Shown here: positions 27,171 to 35,344 of the stretch, one piece after another
Numbering within the stretch: the stretch's first letter is position 1
Layout: every line of letters begins with the position of its first letter
Made by a program: the position numbers and the translations under genes
Notes under the pieces: model-generated
Seen by the model: the letters and a program-made list of their open reading frames with translations, nothing else
The model's database searches: none
Told to the model about the DNA's origin: nothing
Source: Chryseobacterium caseinilyticum
Lineage (GTDB): Bacteria > Bacteroidota > Bacteroidia > Flavobacteriales > Weeksellaceae
NCBI RefSeq assembly: GCF_014837145.1
Contig: NZ_JACYFS010000007.1
Span: forward strand, 62,001-126,000
DNA: 64,000 nt
Direction of reading: 5' to 3'

Positions 27171-27215
27171 ATTCTATGCTTTTCGCTTAAGCTGTTAAAG
27201 CTTTAAAGCTATATT

Positions 27216-28046
27216 TTAGTTATACTTTTTTGTATTAAATGTATATCCAATTCCGAAATTGAACTGTGCATACACAAAATCCTGAGAAGCCTTATCGGGC
27301 TTATTGTTCAGGGTTGTTTTTATATCAGGCAAATTGATGTAACCTAATTTTCCTTCGGCCTGCAAAACAATGTGTTTCACTGCAACCACAGAAACTGCTG
27401 CTCTGATATCGGTTCCGAAACCTGCCAGATGAAATCTGTCACTTCTCTCGTTTCCCATCAGACGGACGTTGGATTTTGGCAGTAATGCACCAATTCCTCC
27501 TCCGTAACTTACAAAAACATCTATATTTTTTTTGTCTAAGACATTATGATATTTCTGTGCTCCGATATTGATATAATTCAAACCATCTGTATGCTCAAAC
27601 GTAAGAAAATCTTCTCCACGCAGATCTACAGTTCCGTTACTGACCATTCCTGCATATTTCGGATCACTGATGTTCCCCTTAAAATCTACAGTCTGGTTTT
27701 GAGACATCACATATTTCATATGATCCATTGCCAAAGTAATCCCGAGATTATCTTTTGCAAAATAGGTTATTCTGTAGTTTACCTGAGGAATCGTAATGCT
27801 TCCAGGATTAAAATATTTTCCCCAGGAAAATTTTGTCTGCCTGTCATTGGCCACAACATCATTCAGCTGGAAATCGTAACCGTCTCCTTTAAAATGAATG
27901 TCTGATTTGGAATATTTAGCATGATTCCAACCCCAGAATGCCATTACAGATCCTTTTTTAAAAGGATTGATATCTTTTTTTTCTGTAGTAACCTGCCCAA
28001 ACACAAAATTCGACAACAAAAGGCCTACAGCAATTATCTTCTTCAA
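27216..28046 (-). CDS. Exported beta-barrel-like protein embedded in the nuo operon
   Basis: 276 residues from a TTG start at 28046. That start is chosen because AGAGGTG stands 5 bp before it and translation then begins directly with a signal peptide (KKIIAVGLLLSNFVFGQ). Starting further upstream (28094) would add 16 non-signal residues and overlap nuoF. The body is strand-rich with alternating aromatic residues (GSVMAFWGWNHAKYSKS, FVSYGGGIGALLPKS) and ends with the strand FVYAQFNFGIGYTF, fitting an outer-membrane barrel. It sits 13 bp after nuoF and 45 bp before nuoG, so it is co-transcribed with complex I. No link to respiration is known to me. Confidence 0.8.
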   Translation of the reverse strand: MKKIIAVGLLLSNFVFGQVTTEKKDINPFKKGSVMAFWGWNHAKYSKSDIHFKGDGYDFQLNDVVANDRQTKFSWGKYFNPGSITIPQVNYRITYFAKDNLGITLAMDHMKYVMSQNQTVDFKGNISDPKYAGMVSNGTVDLRGEDFLTFEHTDGLNYINIGAQKYHNVLDKKNIDVFVSYGGGIGALLPKSNVRLMGNERSDRFHLAGFGTDIRAAVSVVAVKHIVLQAEGKLGYINLPDIKTTLNNKPDKASQDFVYAQFNFGIGYTFNTKKYN

Positions 28047-28059
28047 AATTTCACCTCTA

Positions 28060-29415
28060 TTAATTACTTGCTGCAGCCGGAATAGGGTCTGCATAATTGG
28101 CCAACCCGTAGTTTTGTGTTAAGCACAACTCTGGATTTTTCACGTGCCATTCAAATTCATCTCTGAAATGACGGATTGCTGCTGCAACCGGCCAAGCTGC
28201 TGCATCACCTAACGGGCAAATGGTGTTTCCTTCAATTTTTCTTTGGATATCCCAAAGCAAATCGATGTCTTCCATTTTTCCTTCTCCTTTTTCTATCTTC
28301 TTTAAAATTTTGTGCATCCATCCCGTTCCTTCACGGCAAGGAGTACACTGTCCGCAACTTTCATGGTGATAAAATCTCGCCAAAGTCATGGTATGTTCTA
28401 CAACACACTGGTCTTCATCCAATACAATAAAACCTCCTGAACCCATCATTGTTCCGGTAGCGAAACCACCGTCAGCAAGAGATTCATAGTTCATATATCT
28501 GGGTTCACCGTTTACGGTTTTCAGTAATAAGTTTGCCGGAACGATCGGAACTGAACTTCCTCCGGGAATACAAGCTTTCAACTTTTTACCGTTTGGAATT
28601 CCGCCACAATATTCATCAGAGTAAATAAATTCTTCAACCGTAATGGTCATGTCGATTTCGTAAACTCCCGGCTTATTAATGTTTCCGCAGGCAGAAATTA
28701 ATTTTGTACCTGTAGATCTTCCAACACCGATTTTTGCATATTCTGCACCGGTAATGTCAATGATCGGAACAATTGCTGCGATCGATTCAACATTATTAAC
28801 AACCGTTGGTCTTTCCCAAAGTCCTTTTACAGCTGGGAAAGGTGGTTTCAATCTTGGGTTTCCTCTTTTTCCTTCAAGGGATTCAAGTAAAGCCGTTTCT
28901 TCACCGCAGATATAAGCTCCACCACCTCTCTGAACATAAATTTCACAATCGAAACCTGTTCCTAAGATGTTTTTACCTAAAAATCCTGCGGCTTTAGCTT
29001 CTTCAATTGCCTCTTCCAAAATATCCGGAATCCATGAATACTCACCACGGATGTAGATGTAAGAAACATTTGAACCTAAAGTATAAGATGAAATCAACAT
29101 TCCCTCAATCAAAAGATGAGGAAGAAATTCCATTAGATATCTGTCTTTGAAAGTTCCCGGTTCAGATTCGTCAGCATTTACTACCAAGTGTCTCGGAACA
29201 CCTTCCGGTTTTGCCAGAAAGCTCCATTTCATTCCTGTTGGGAAACCTGCACCACCACGACCACGAAGACCTGAAACTTTTACTTCTTCAAGAATTTCTT
29301 CGGGTGTCATTTTCAAGGCCTTTTCTGCTGCCGTGTAACCTCCCTGTTTACGGTAAGTTTCAAAGTAGCGGATGCCTTCTATGTGTGCGTCTTTAAGTAA
29401 AAGTTTTTTACTCAT
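28060..29415 (-). CDS. nuoF: NADH-quinone oxidoreductase subunit F (FMN, NADH site)
   Basis: 451 residues. NADH and FMN binding segments (GLRGRGGAGFPTGMKWSF, NADESEPGTFKDR, YIRGEYSWIPDILEEA, GGGAYICGEETALLESLEG) and the N3 4Fe-4S motif (SCGQCTPCREGTGWM) are all present. Full family length. It accepts hydride from NADH and feeds the Fe-S chain. Confidence 0.98.
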   Translation of the reverse strand: MSKKLLLKDAHIEGIRYFETYRKQGGYTAAEKALKMTPEEILEEVKVSGLRGRGGAGFPTGMKWSFLAKPEGVPRHLVVNADESEPGTFKDRYLMEFLPHLLIEGMLISSYTLGSNVSYIYIRGEYSWIPDILEEAIEEAKAAGFLGKNILGTGFDCEIYVQRGGGAYICGEETALLESLEGKRGNPRLKPPFPAVKGLWERPTVVNNVESIAAIVPIIDITGAEYAKIGVGRSTGTKLISACGNINKPGVYEIDMTITVEEFIYSDEYCGGIPNGKKLKACIPGGSSVPIVPANLLLKTVNGEPRYMNYESLADGGFATGTMMGSGGFIVLDEDQCVVEHTMTLARFYHHESCGQCTPCREGTGWMHKILKKIEKGEGKMEDIDLLWDIQRKIEGNTICPLGDAAAWPVAAAIRHFRDEFEWHVKNPELCLTQNYGLANYADPIPAAASN

Positions 29416-29426
29416 TTTTAATTATG

Positions 29427-29487
29427 CTTTTAGCATTTAGCTGCTGGCTTTTGGCCTTACACTTAGACAAGCTCAGTGCGACAGCTT
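29427..29487. repeat. Dispersed word-like repeats in the nuoE-nuoF spacer
   Basis: Two known-looking Bacteroidota intergenic words: GCTTTTAGCATTTAGCTGC followed by TGGCTTTTGGCC, and then TTAGACAAGCTCAGTGCGAC. The first type recurs at 31445-31500 and 57563-57655. Confidence 0.6.
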
Positions 29488-29516
29488 ATGCTTTTTTTAA
29501 TTAGTTTAAAATTTAT

Positions 29517-30026
29517 TTAACCCAAGTCAACCTGTCCTTCTCTGCAAAGATCAAGAATTTCGTCTACTTTTTCTATCGTTAAATTTTCGTGATAGAACTT
29601 TCCTAACTGTAACATTGGAGCGTATCCACATGCACCAAGACATTCAGCTGGCTTCAGGGTAAACATTCCGTCGGCAGTAGTTTCACCGTCTTTTATGTTC
29701 AGTTTTGTTCTGATGTGGTCTAATATTTTTTCGCTTCCGCAAACCATGCAGGGTCCGGTTCTGCAAACTTCCAAAACATATTTACCAACCGGTTTCATAT
29801 TGAACATGGTATAGAAAGTAGCAACTTCATATACTTCAATTGGCTTAATACTCAATAATTCAGCAACATAATCCATCACAGGAACGTCTAACCAACCTCC
29901 GAATTCTTTCTGCGCAATGTGAAGCACAGGTAGAAGAGCAGATTTTTGTCTTCCCTCAGGGTATCTTGCCATGATTTTATGGACCTGCTGTAAACTTTCC
30001 GGTTTAAAAGCTATTGTTTCGCTCAT
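29517..30026 (-). CDS. nuoE: NADH-quinone oxidoreductase subunit E
   Basis: 169 residues, thioredoxin-like 2Fe-2S subunit (24-kDa type). Cluster ligands lie in EVCRTGPCMVCG and ECLGACGYAP. It has the helical N-terminus (VHKIMARYPEGRQKSALLPV) typical of the family and forms the NADH module with NuoF. A TTTGA repeat lies 9 bp before its start. Confidence 0.97.
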   Translation of the reverse strand: MSETIAFKPESLQQVHKIMARYPEGRQKSALLPVLHIAQKEFGGWLDVPVMDYVAELLSIKPIEVYEVATFYTMFNMKPVGKYVLEVCRTGPCMVCGSEKILDHIRTKLNIKDGETTADGMFTLKPAECLGACGYAPMLQLGKFYHENLTIEKVDEILDLCREGQVDLG

Positions 30027-30034
30027 CTTTATCT

Positions 30035-30070
30035 GATTTGAAATTTGAGGTTTGAAATTTGAGATTCAAA
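30035..30070 (+). repeat. TTTGA-type repeat, copy 5 (before nuoE)
   Basis: About 36 bp of ATTTGAAATTTGAGGTTTGA-like words directly upstream of nuoE, in the same orientation as the copies before nuoH, nuoI and nuoN. Confidence 0.7.
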
Positions 30071-30117
30071 GGCTCAATTCTAAATTTATTTTAATTAAAA
30101 AGTTCTTTTGGGAACTA

Positions 30118-30215
30118 TTAAGTTGTAAAATATACAAAGTACAGAGTACTGGGTAATTATTTACTGTTTATATTTTCAAGTACATTGTACATCAGTACAT
30201 TATACTTTATACAAT
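30118..30215. repeat. GTACA-word repeat block in the nuoD-nuoE spacer
   Basis: A ~98-bp block of TGTAC/GTACA words (AAGTACAGAGTAC, then GTACATTGTACATCAGTACA). Its ends (TTGTAAAATATACAAAGTA and the complement-like TACTTTATACAATTTTA) form an imperfect inverted repeat. No ORF. Confidence 0.55.
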
Positions 30216-30216
30216 T

Positions 30217-31440
30217 TTACGCGTCTAATTCTCCCGCAATAATGTTCATACTACACATCGTAACGATGGCGTCTGAAATCACAGAACCTGTAATCATTTC
30301 AGGATAAGCCTGGTAATAGATGAAACATGGTCTTCTGAAGTGCAGTCTGTATGGCGTTCTACCACCGTCGCTTACCAAATAGAATCCTAATTCTCCGTTT
30401 CCTCCTTCTACTGCGTGGTAAACTTCTCCTTTAGGAACGTCAGTTTCACCCATTACAATTTTGAAGTGGTAGATCAACGCTTCCATTTTCTGATAAACAT
30501 CTGCCTTTTCTGGAAGATAAAATTCCGGAACATCTGCGTGGAAAGGTCCTTCTGGAAGATTTTCGTATGCCTGCTTAATAATCTTGATTGATTCCCAGAT
30601 CTCCTGTTGGCGAACCATAAATCTGTCGTAAGTATCGCCTGCAGTTCCTACTGGAATGATGAAGTCAAAATCTTCGTAAGAAGAATAAGGCTCCGCAACT
30701 CTTACATCATAATCAACACCTGATGCACGTAAATTCGGACCTGTAAATCCGTAGCTTAAAGCTCTTTCAGCAGAAATTGCTCCGGCACCAATGGTTCTGT
30801 CCATGAATATTCTGTTTCTCTCCAACAACTGACCGAATTCTGCAAATCTTGCCGGGAAAGTTTTTAGGAAATCTTTAAGCAACTCATGGAATTTTGGAGT
30901 GAAATCTCTTTCAAAACCTCCGATTCTTCCCATGTTGGTGGTCATCCTTGCTCCACAAATCTGCTCGTACATATCGTAAATACGCTCTCTTTCGATGAAC
31001 ATATACGTCAATCCTGTAATAGCACCTGCATCCATTCCGGTTACCCCGTTACAGATCAGGTGATCACCGATTCTAGCTAATTCCATTAAAATTACACGCA
31101 TATAATCTACACGCTTTGGAACTTTGATACCGATAAGTTTTTCAACCGTCATGTGCCATCCTAAGTTATTGATAGGCGCCGAGCAGTAGTTCATACGGTC
31201 TGTAAGAGTAGTAATCTGAGAATAGTTTCTTCTTTCAGAAATTTTCTCAAAAGCTCTGTGGATATAACCAACGGTCTGCTCAGCATGAAGAATTCTTTCT
31301 CCATCCATCGTCAACACATTCTGGAAAATTCCGTGTGTTGCAGGGTGAGTAGGACCAAGATTCAGGGTGTATAACTGCCCGTCAATCTGTTCTTTACTTT
31401 CGTGTTGGTTAAGTATATTAGATAATGAGTTATCTTTCAT
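30217..31440 (-). CDS. nuoD: NADH-quinone oxidoreductase subunit D
   Basis: 407 residues, 49-kDa-type quinone-site subunit. Landmarks are LNLGPTHPATHGIFQNVL, YIHRAFEKISERRNY, GIKVPKRVDYMRVILMEL, and the C-terminal YRLHFRRPCFIYYQAY ... NIIAGELDA. With NuoB it forms the quinone pocket near cluster N2. Confidence 0.97.
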   Translation of the reverse strand: MKDNSLSNILNQHESKEQIDGQLYTLNLGPTHPATHGIFQNVLTMDGERILHAEQTVGYIHRAFEKISERRNYSQITTLTDRMNYCSAPINNLGWHMTVEKLIGIKVPKRVDYMRVILMELARIGDHLICNGVTGMDAGAITGLTYMFIERERIYDMYEQICGARMTTNMGRIGGFERDFTPKFHELLKDFLKTFPARFAEFGQLLERNRIFMDRTIGAGAISAERALSYGFTGPNLRASGVDYDVRVAEPYSSYEDFDFIIPVGTAGDTYDRFMVRQQEIWESIKIIKQAYENLPEGPFHADVPEFYLPEKADVYQKMEALIYHFKIVMGETDVPKGEVYHAVEGGNGELGFYLVSDGGRTPYRLHFRRPCFIYYQAYPEMITGSVISDAIVTMCSMNIIAGELDA

Positions 31441-31444
31441 AATA

Positions 31445-31500
31445 TTTGCTTTTAGCTATTTGCTTCTGGCTATTGGCTAGCTGCCATCCGCCATTGGCTA
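31445..31500. repeat. GCT-TTAGC / TTGCTTCTGGCT word repeat in the nuoC-nuoD spacer
   Basis: The spacer consists almost wholly of TTGCTTTTAGCTATTTGC, TTCTGGCTATTGGCT and similar words, the same family as at 29427 and 57563. Confidence 0.6.
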
Positions 31501-31502
31501 TA

Positions 31503-31997
31503 TTATCTTCCGAACATTGCATCGTCCTTGTCGGTTCTGGTACCGTCTTCAAGTCGATATTCTTTCAACATAGGGTGGTATCCAAGATCTTCCATATTTA
31601 AAATAGGTCTGAGATCCGGATGACCTTTAAATTTAATTCCGTAGAAATCAAAAGTTTCTCTTTCCATCCAGTTGGCTCCTGCATACAGTTCAGTCAGAGA
31701 GTCTACCTCGATATTTTCTCTTGTCATGAAAATCTTCAGACGTAATCTGAAGTTCGTCATCATATTCTGTAAGTGATAAACCACACCGATTTCCTTATCT
31801 GGGAATTCCGGGTAATGGATTCCACAAACGTCTGTAAGGAAATTGATTTCCAATGATGAGTCTTTCAGATAATGAACTACTTTCTTAAGGTCTTCTTTTT
31901 TAACTTCAATCGTCAGCATTCCGTAAGGCTCTGAGCTGGTAATTACCGTCTCAGGAAACTCTCTTGTAATGGCTTCTAATACAAATTCGTTCGTCAT
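31503..31997 (-). CDS. nuoC: NADH-quinone oxidoreductase subunit C
   Basis: 164 residues, 30-kDa-type subunit as a separate gene, not fused to NuoD. The signature ANWMERETFDFYGIKFKGHPDLRPI is intact. It begins 4 bp after nuoB ends and contributes to the peripheral arm. Confidence 0.97.
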   Translation of the reverse strand: MTNEFVLEAITREFPETVITSSEPYGMLTIEVKKEDLKKVVHYLKDSSLEINFLTDVCGIHYPEFPDKEIGVVYHLQNMMTNFRLRLKIFMTRENIEVDSLTELYAGANWMERETFDFYGIKFKGHPDLRPILNMEDLGYHPMLKEYRLEDGTRTDKDDAMFGR

Positions 31998-32001
31998 TCT
32001 C

Positions 32002-32562
32002 TTAGTTGCTAATATTATAAGAGTCTAATAAATGCTGATATTCAGGAGTATCTCTTCTTCTGATGCTTTCGCTTTCTGCCAAAGCTTGAACCTGCATAAC
32101 CCCTTCAATAATCTGCTCCGGTCTTGGCGGGCATCCAGGAACATAAACGTCCACAGGAATAATTTTGTCAATTCCCTGTAGAACAGAGTAGCTGTCGAAA
32201 ATACCACCGCTGGAAGCGCATGCACCAACAGCAACAACCCATTTCGGTTCAGCCATTTGCGTGTATACTTCTTTTAAAACAGGGCCTAATTTTTTAGATA
32301 TAGTTCCGCAAACCATCAGCATATCTGCCTGTCTTGGTGAGAAAGAGTTTCTTTCCATACCAAAACGTGATGCGTCATACGTTGGGTTAAGCGTCGCCAT
32401 AAATTCGATACCACAACAAGAAGTTGCAAAAGGCAATGGCCAAAGTGAAAACTTTCTTGCCATACCGATCACACTGCTCAGTTTTGTTGCGAAAAAACCT
32501 TCTCCTTCAAATCCTTCGGGAGCGGGTGCATCTGTTCTTATAATTGGTTTTTGATCTGACAT
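32002..32562 (-). CDS. nuoB: NADH-quinone oxidoreductase subunit B (cluster N2)
   Basis: 186 residues from the ATG at 32562. An ATG six codons upstream is possible, but the protein then has an unusual MLKINK prefix, so I take MSDQKPIIRT as the start. N2 ligands: the tandem Cys pair in FATSCCGIEFMA, then VAVGACASSGGIFD and VPGCPPRPEQIIEG. It passes electrons to quinone. Confidence 0.96.
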   Translation of the reverse strand: MSDQKPIIRTDAPAPEGFEGEGFFATKLSSVIGMARKFSLWPLPFATSCCGIEFMATLNPTYDASRFGMERNSFSPRQADMLMVCGTISKKLGPVLKEVYTQMAEPKWVVAVGACASSGGIFDSYSVLQGIDKIIPVDVYVPGCPPRPEQIIEGVMQVQALAESESIRRRDTPEYQHLLDSYNISN

Positions 32563-32664
32563 TTTGTTGATTTTTAACATTCTAATTTAGATTCCAAATT
32601 GCCGTTAATGTTAACTTTAATCTGATTGTGTTTATCTAAATCTCTTATTTAAAATGATGATTGC

Positions 32665-33036
32665 TTATTTATCCCAGTCCAAAGCGCCACGCTTCCACAC
32701 ATAGAAAAATGCAAGGAAGAAAATAGCAACGAATGTAAGTACCGCAAGGAAACCTTCGAATCCGAATTCTCTGAAATTTACGGCATAAGGATAAAAAAAT
32801 ACGATTTCGATATCAAACAGTACAAAAAGCACTGCAGTAAGAAAATATTTAATCGAGAATGGAGTTCTTGCATTACCTTCCACAGGTACACCGCACTCCC
32901 AGCTTTGATTTTTTACAGAATTTCCTTTTTTCTGTTTTGGTCCTAAAAAGTGTGCGCCAAGGAGCGAAATCGCTACAAATCCTACGGCTACACCCGCTTG
33001 AATAAGGATCGGAATGTAATTTTCTGGTAAATTCAT
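32665..33036 (-). CDS. nuoA: NADH-quinone oxidoreductase subunit A
   Basis: 123 residues, three TM helices, with the characteristic loop YECG-like NQSWECGVPVEGNARTPFSIKYF and the acidic helix VLFDIEIVFFYPYAV. First gene of the operon; a promoter lies 24-55 bp upstream. Confidence 0.97.
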   Translation of the reverse strand: MNLPENYIPILIQAGVAVGFVAISLLGAHFLGPKQKKGNSVKNQSWECGVPVEGNARTPFSIKYFLTAVLFVLFDIEIVFFYPYAVNFREFGFEGFLAVLTFVAIFFLAFFYVWKRGALDWDK

Positions 33037-33059
33037 TTTTACATTATTATCTCAAGTTG

Positions 33060-33091
33060 CAAATTTAGGCAATAAACAATAAAGCGTGAAA
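33060..33091 (-). promoter_or_regulatory. nuo operon promoter
   Basis: On the minus strand: TTTC (33091-33088), a 20-bp spacer, then TAAATTTG (33067-33060), matching the Bacteroidota -33/-7 pattern. The expected start of transcription is about 15-20 bases before the nuoA ATG. It partly overlaps the preceding hairpin. Confidence 0.7.
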
Positions 33092-33102
33092 TTAATCACG
33101 CT
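33083..33102 (-). terminator. Hairpin between the small membrane-protein gene and nuoA
   Basis: AGCGTGA / TCACGCT arms with a 6-nt loop, followed on the minus strand by a T-rich but broken run. It may terminate the upstream GNAT/small-protein transcript, or act as an operator since it overlaps the -33 element of the nuo promoter. Confidence 0.5.
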
Positions 33103-33157
33103 AAAAGTCGTTTCATTATGGAGAAAAACCATAATTTAGAATTATTAAAAATAGGGA

Positions 33158-33334
33158 TTATTTCCTCATTTTTTTCAGCACTACGAAAGCCATAAAAGCC
33201 ATATATCCGAAGAGAACACTTGCGTAAATAATATTGATCAGCGTATTCGTTCTGTCGTCTGTGGCGGCGAAGAAAAGATTGTATGCAATGAAACCTGCAA
33301 TCATAATTCCGAATATAATGAGATGTGGTTTCAT
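33158..33334 (-). CDS. Small two-helix membrane protein
   Basis: 58 residues: MKPHLIIFGIMIAGFIAYNL forms one TM helix, a short charged loop FAATDDRTN follows, then a second TM helix and a basic tail (VVLKKMRK). It begins 1 bp after the stop of the GNAT-like gene, so the two are likely translated together. No function can be given. Confidence 0.7.
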   Translation of the reverse strand: MKPHLIIFGIMIAGFIAYNLFFAATDDRTNTLINIIYASVLFGYMAFMAFVVLKKMRK

Positions 33335-33335
33335 A

Positions 33336-34460
33336 TTAAAACTGTAATGAATAGGTTTTTCTTCTCTTATGATTCACGGGGTTGTAATCCTGCCACAGGA
33401 GCTGTACACTTTTGTTTTCTTCCAGTTCAGGATTTGTTTCTGCAAAATCAATTCCCATACTGTTGAAACGGACAAATATTTCCTTAAAAATAATAGCCGT
33501 TATGCCACGTCTCTGGTATTCAGGATGAATTCCTATCAGGTAGAAATTGGCACGGTCATTTTTCTTTTGAGCCTGCATAAAATGCCACCATCCAAACGGG
33601 AAAAGTTTGCCTTTAGATTTTTGTAACGCTTTGGAGTAGGAGGGCATTGTCACAGCGAAAGAAACCAGTTCGTCATGCTCATCAACCACGCAGATTACGT
33701 AGTTTTTGGCAATCATCGGAAAGAATTTTTCTTTGTATGTTTTGATCTGTTCTTCTGTAATAGGAGTGTAGGTGGAAAGATGTTTGTACGTTTCGTCAAG
33801 CAGTTTAAACATCGGTTTTACATAAGGTAAAATTTCTTCCTTGCTCTGGAAATCCAAAACTCTCAAGTTGTATTTTTCAGCAATCAGAGAGCTGAATTTT
33901 TCTACTTTCGGAGGAAGTACTTTTGGGAAGTTCATTTCAAATTCCACCCATTCTTTTTCCTTTACCAACCCAAGTTCTTCAATATGACGGTGATAATATT
34001 CATGGTTGTAAATTCCGATCATTGTCGCAATTTTTTCAAAACCGAATGTCAGCATTCCCGCTTTGTCGAGGTTTGTGAAGCCCATCGGACCTTCGATTTT
34101 GTCAATCTGATGAGATTTTGCGTAATCAATCACAGTATCGATCAGAGCTTTTGAAACATCTCTGTCGTCTGTAAAATCAATCCATCCAAAACGTACTTTT
34201 CTGATGCCGAGTTCCTTTTCTTCCTTATGATTGATCATCACCGCGATTCTTCCAACGATTTTACCATCTTTTTTTGCTAAAAACTGTTTCGCTTCCGAAT
34301 AACTCAGTGCCGGATTTTCCTTCGGATTCCAGACATTAATTTCATCTTTAATAAAGGATGGAACGTAATAGGGATTGTTTTTGTAAAGATCCATCGGGAA
34401 CTTTACAAATTTCTTTAAATCTTCTGGCGTTTTTACTTCAAAAATGGAAACTTCAGACAT
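33336..34460 (-). CDS. GNAT-superfamily acetyltransferase-like protein
   Basis: 374 residues, cytoplasmic. The N-terminal part reads VKFPMDLYKNNPYYVPSFIKDE..NPALSYSEAKQFLAKKDGKIVGRIAVMIN, and the C-terminal part has FYLIGIHPEYQRRGITAIIF, an acetyl-CoA-loop-like RRGxTA motif. It fits the large two-lobed GNAT-like proteins of Bacteroidota. The acceptor substrate is unknown. On the minus strand a TATATTTG -7 box (34490-34483) lies upstream of its ATG. It is divergent from the metallopeptidase gene. Confidence 0.8.
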   Translation of the reverse strand: MSEVSIFEVKTPEDLKKFVKFPMDLYKNNPYYVPSFIKDEINVWNPKENPALSYSEAKQFLAKKDGKIVGRIAVMINHKEEKELGIRKVRFGWIDFTDDRDVSKALIDTVIDYAKSHQIDKIEGPMGFTNLDKAGMLTFGFEKIATMIGIYNHEYYHRHIEELGLVKEKEWVEFEMNFPKVLPPKVEKFSSLIAEKYNLRVLDFQSKEEILPYVKPMFKLLDETYKHLSTYTPITEEQIKTYKEKFFPMIAKNYVICVVDEHDELVSFAVTMPSYSKALQKSKGKLFPFGWWHFMQAQKKNDRANFYLIGIHPEYQRRGITAIIFKEIFVRFNSMGIDFAETNPELEENKSVQLLWQDYNPVNHKRRKTYSLQF

Positions 34461-34565
34461 AGTTTTCGGGTAAATAGAACCACAAATATAATTAAATATT
34501 GCTTAAACTTTGGCACAATTTTTACATCTTCTAATCCTAATCTTAGATTGAAATTTAAAGTAAAA

Positions 34566-35255
34566 ATGACAGGATATTACATTATAATCGGGATCTCGAT
34601 GCTTATCAGCTGGTGGGTTTCTTCGAGATTAAAATCAAAATTTGAACATTATTCAAAAATAAGACTCAGCAACGGACTTTCGGGAAAAGAAGTTGCTGAG
34701 AAGATGCTGTATGACAACGGGATTCATGACGTTCAGGTAATTTCAGTTCCCGGACAGCTGACAGATCATTACAATCCGGAAAATAAAACGGTAAATTTAT
34801 CAGAAGCGGTTTATATGCAGAGGAATGCAGCAGCAGCGGCTGTCGCAGCTCACGAATGTGGTCATGCTGTACAGCATGCAGTCGGATATTCTATGCTGCA
34901 ACTGAGATCAAAGCTGGTTCCTGTGGTAAGCATCAGCTCAAACCTGATGCAGTTTGTAATCATGGGAGGTATCTTGCTTATGGCAATGAGCGGCAACAGA
35001 ATTCTTTTATTTGTCGGTGTAATTATGTTTGCACTCACGACTCTGTTCGCGTTTATTACACTTCCTGTAGAATACGATGCCAGCAACAGGGCAATGAAAT
35101 GGCTGAAAGATACTGGTACCGTGACTGCACAGGAATATGTTGGTGTGGAAGACAGTTTGAAATGGGCAGCAAGAACATATTTGGTGGCGGCTATTGGATC
35201 TTTGGCGCAACTTTTATATTTCGCATCACTTTTGATGAGTGGAAGAAGAGATTAA
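34566..35255 (+). CDS. Membrane zinc metallopeptidase (peptidase family with HECGH motif)
   Basis: 229 residues. I start at the ATG at 34566 (MTGYYIIIGISMLISWWVS); a TTG six codons upstream is less likely. One N-terminal TM helix, then the zinc motif VAAHECGHAVQHA, then two or three TM helices and EYDASNRAMKWL. It belongs to the Zn_peptidase_2 / YugP-type family of inner-membrane proteases. Substrate unknown. A terminator follows. Confidence 0.9.
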   Translation: MTGYYIIIGISMLISWWVSSRLKSKFEHYSKIRLSNGLSGKEVAEKMLYDNGIHDVQVISVPGQLTDHYNPENKTVNLSEAVYMQRNAAAAAVAAHECGHAVQHAVGYSMLQLRSKLVPVVSISSNLMQFVIMGGILLMAMSGNRILLFVGVIMFALTTLFAFITLPVEYDASNRAMKWLKDTGTVTAQEYVGVEDSLKWAARTYLVAAIGSLAQLLYFASLLMSGRRD

Positions 35256-35276
35256 AAAACTGTAAATTAAAATATA

Positions 35277-35310
35277 GAAATCCTGGATTGTTGTCCGGGA
35301 TTTTTTTTGT
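35277..35310 (+). terminator. Terminator of the metallopeptidase gene
   Basis: AAATCCTGGA / TCCGGGATTT arms (one wobble pair), short loop and T8. Confidence 0.85.
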
Positions 35311-35344
35311 GTCTAAATGAAGTGTTTAACGCTTTTATCCGAAA

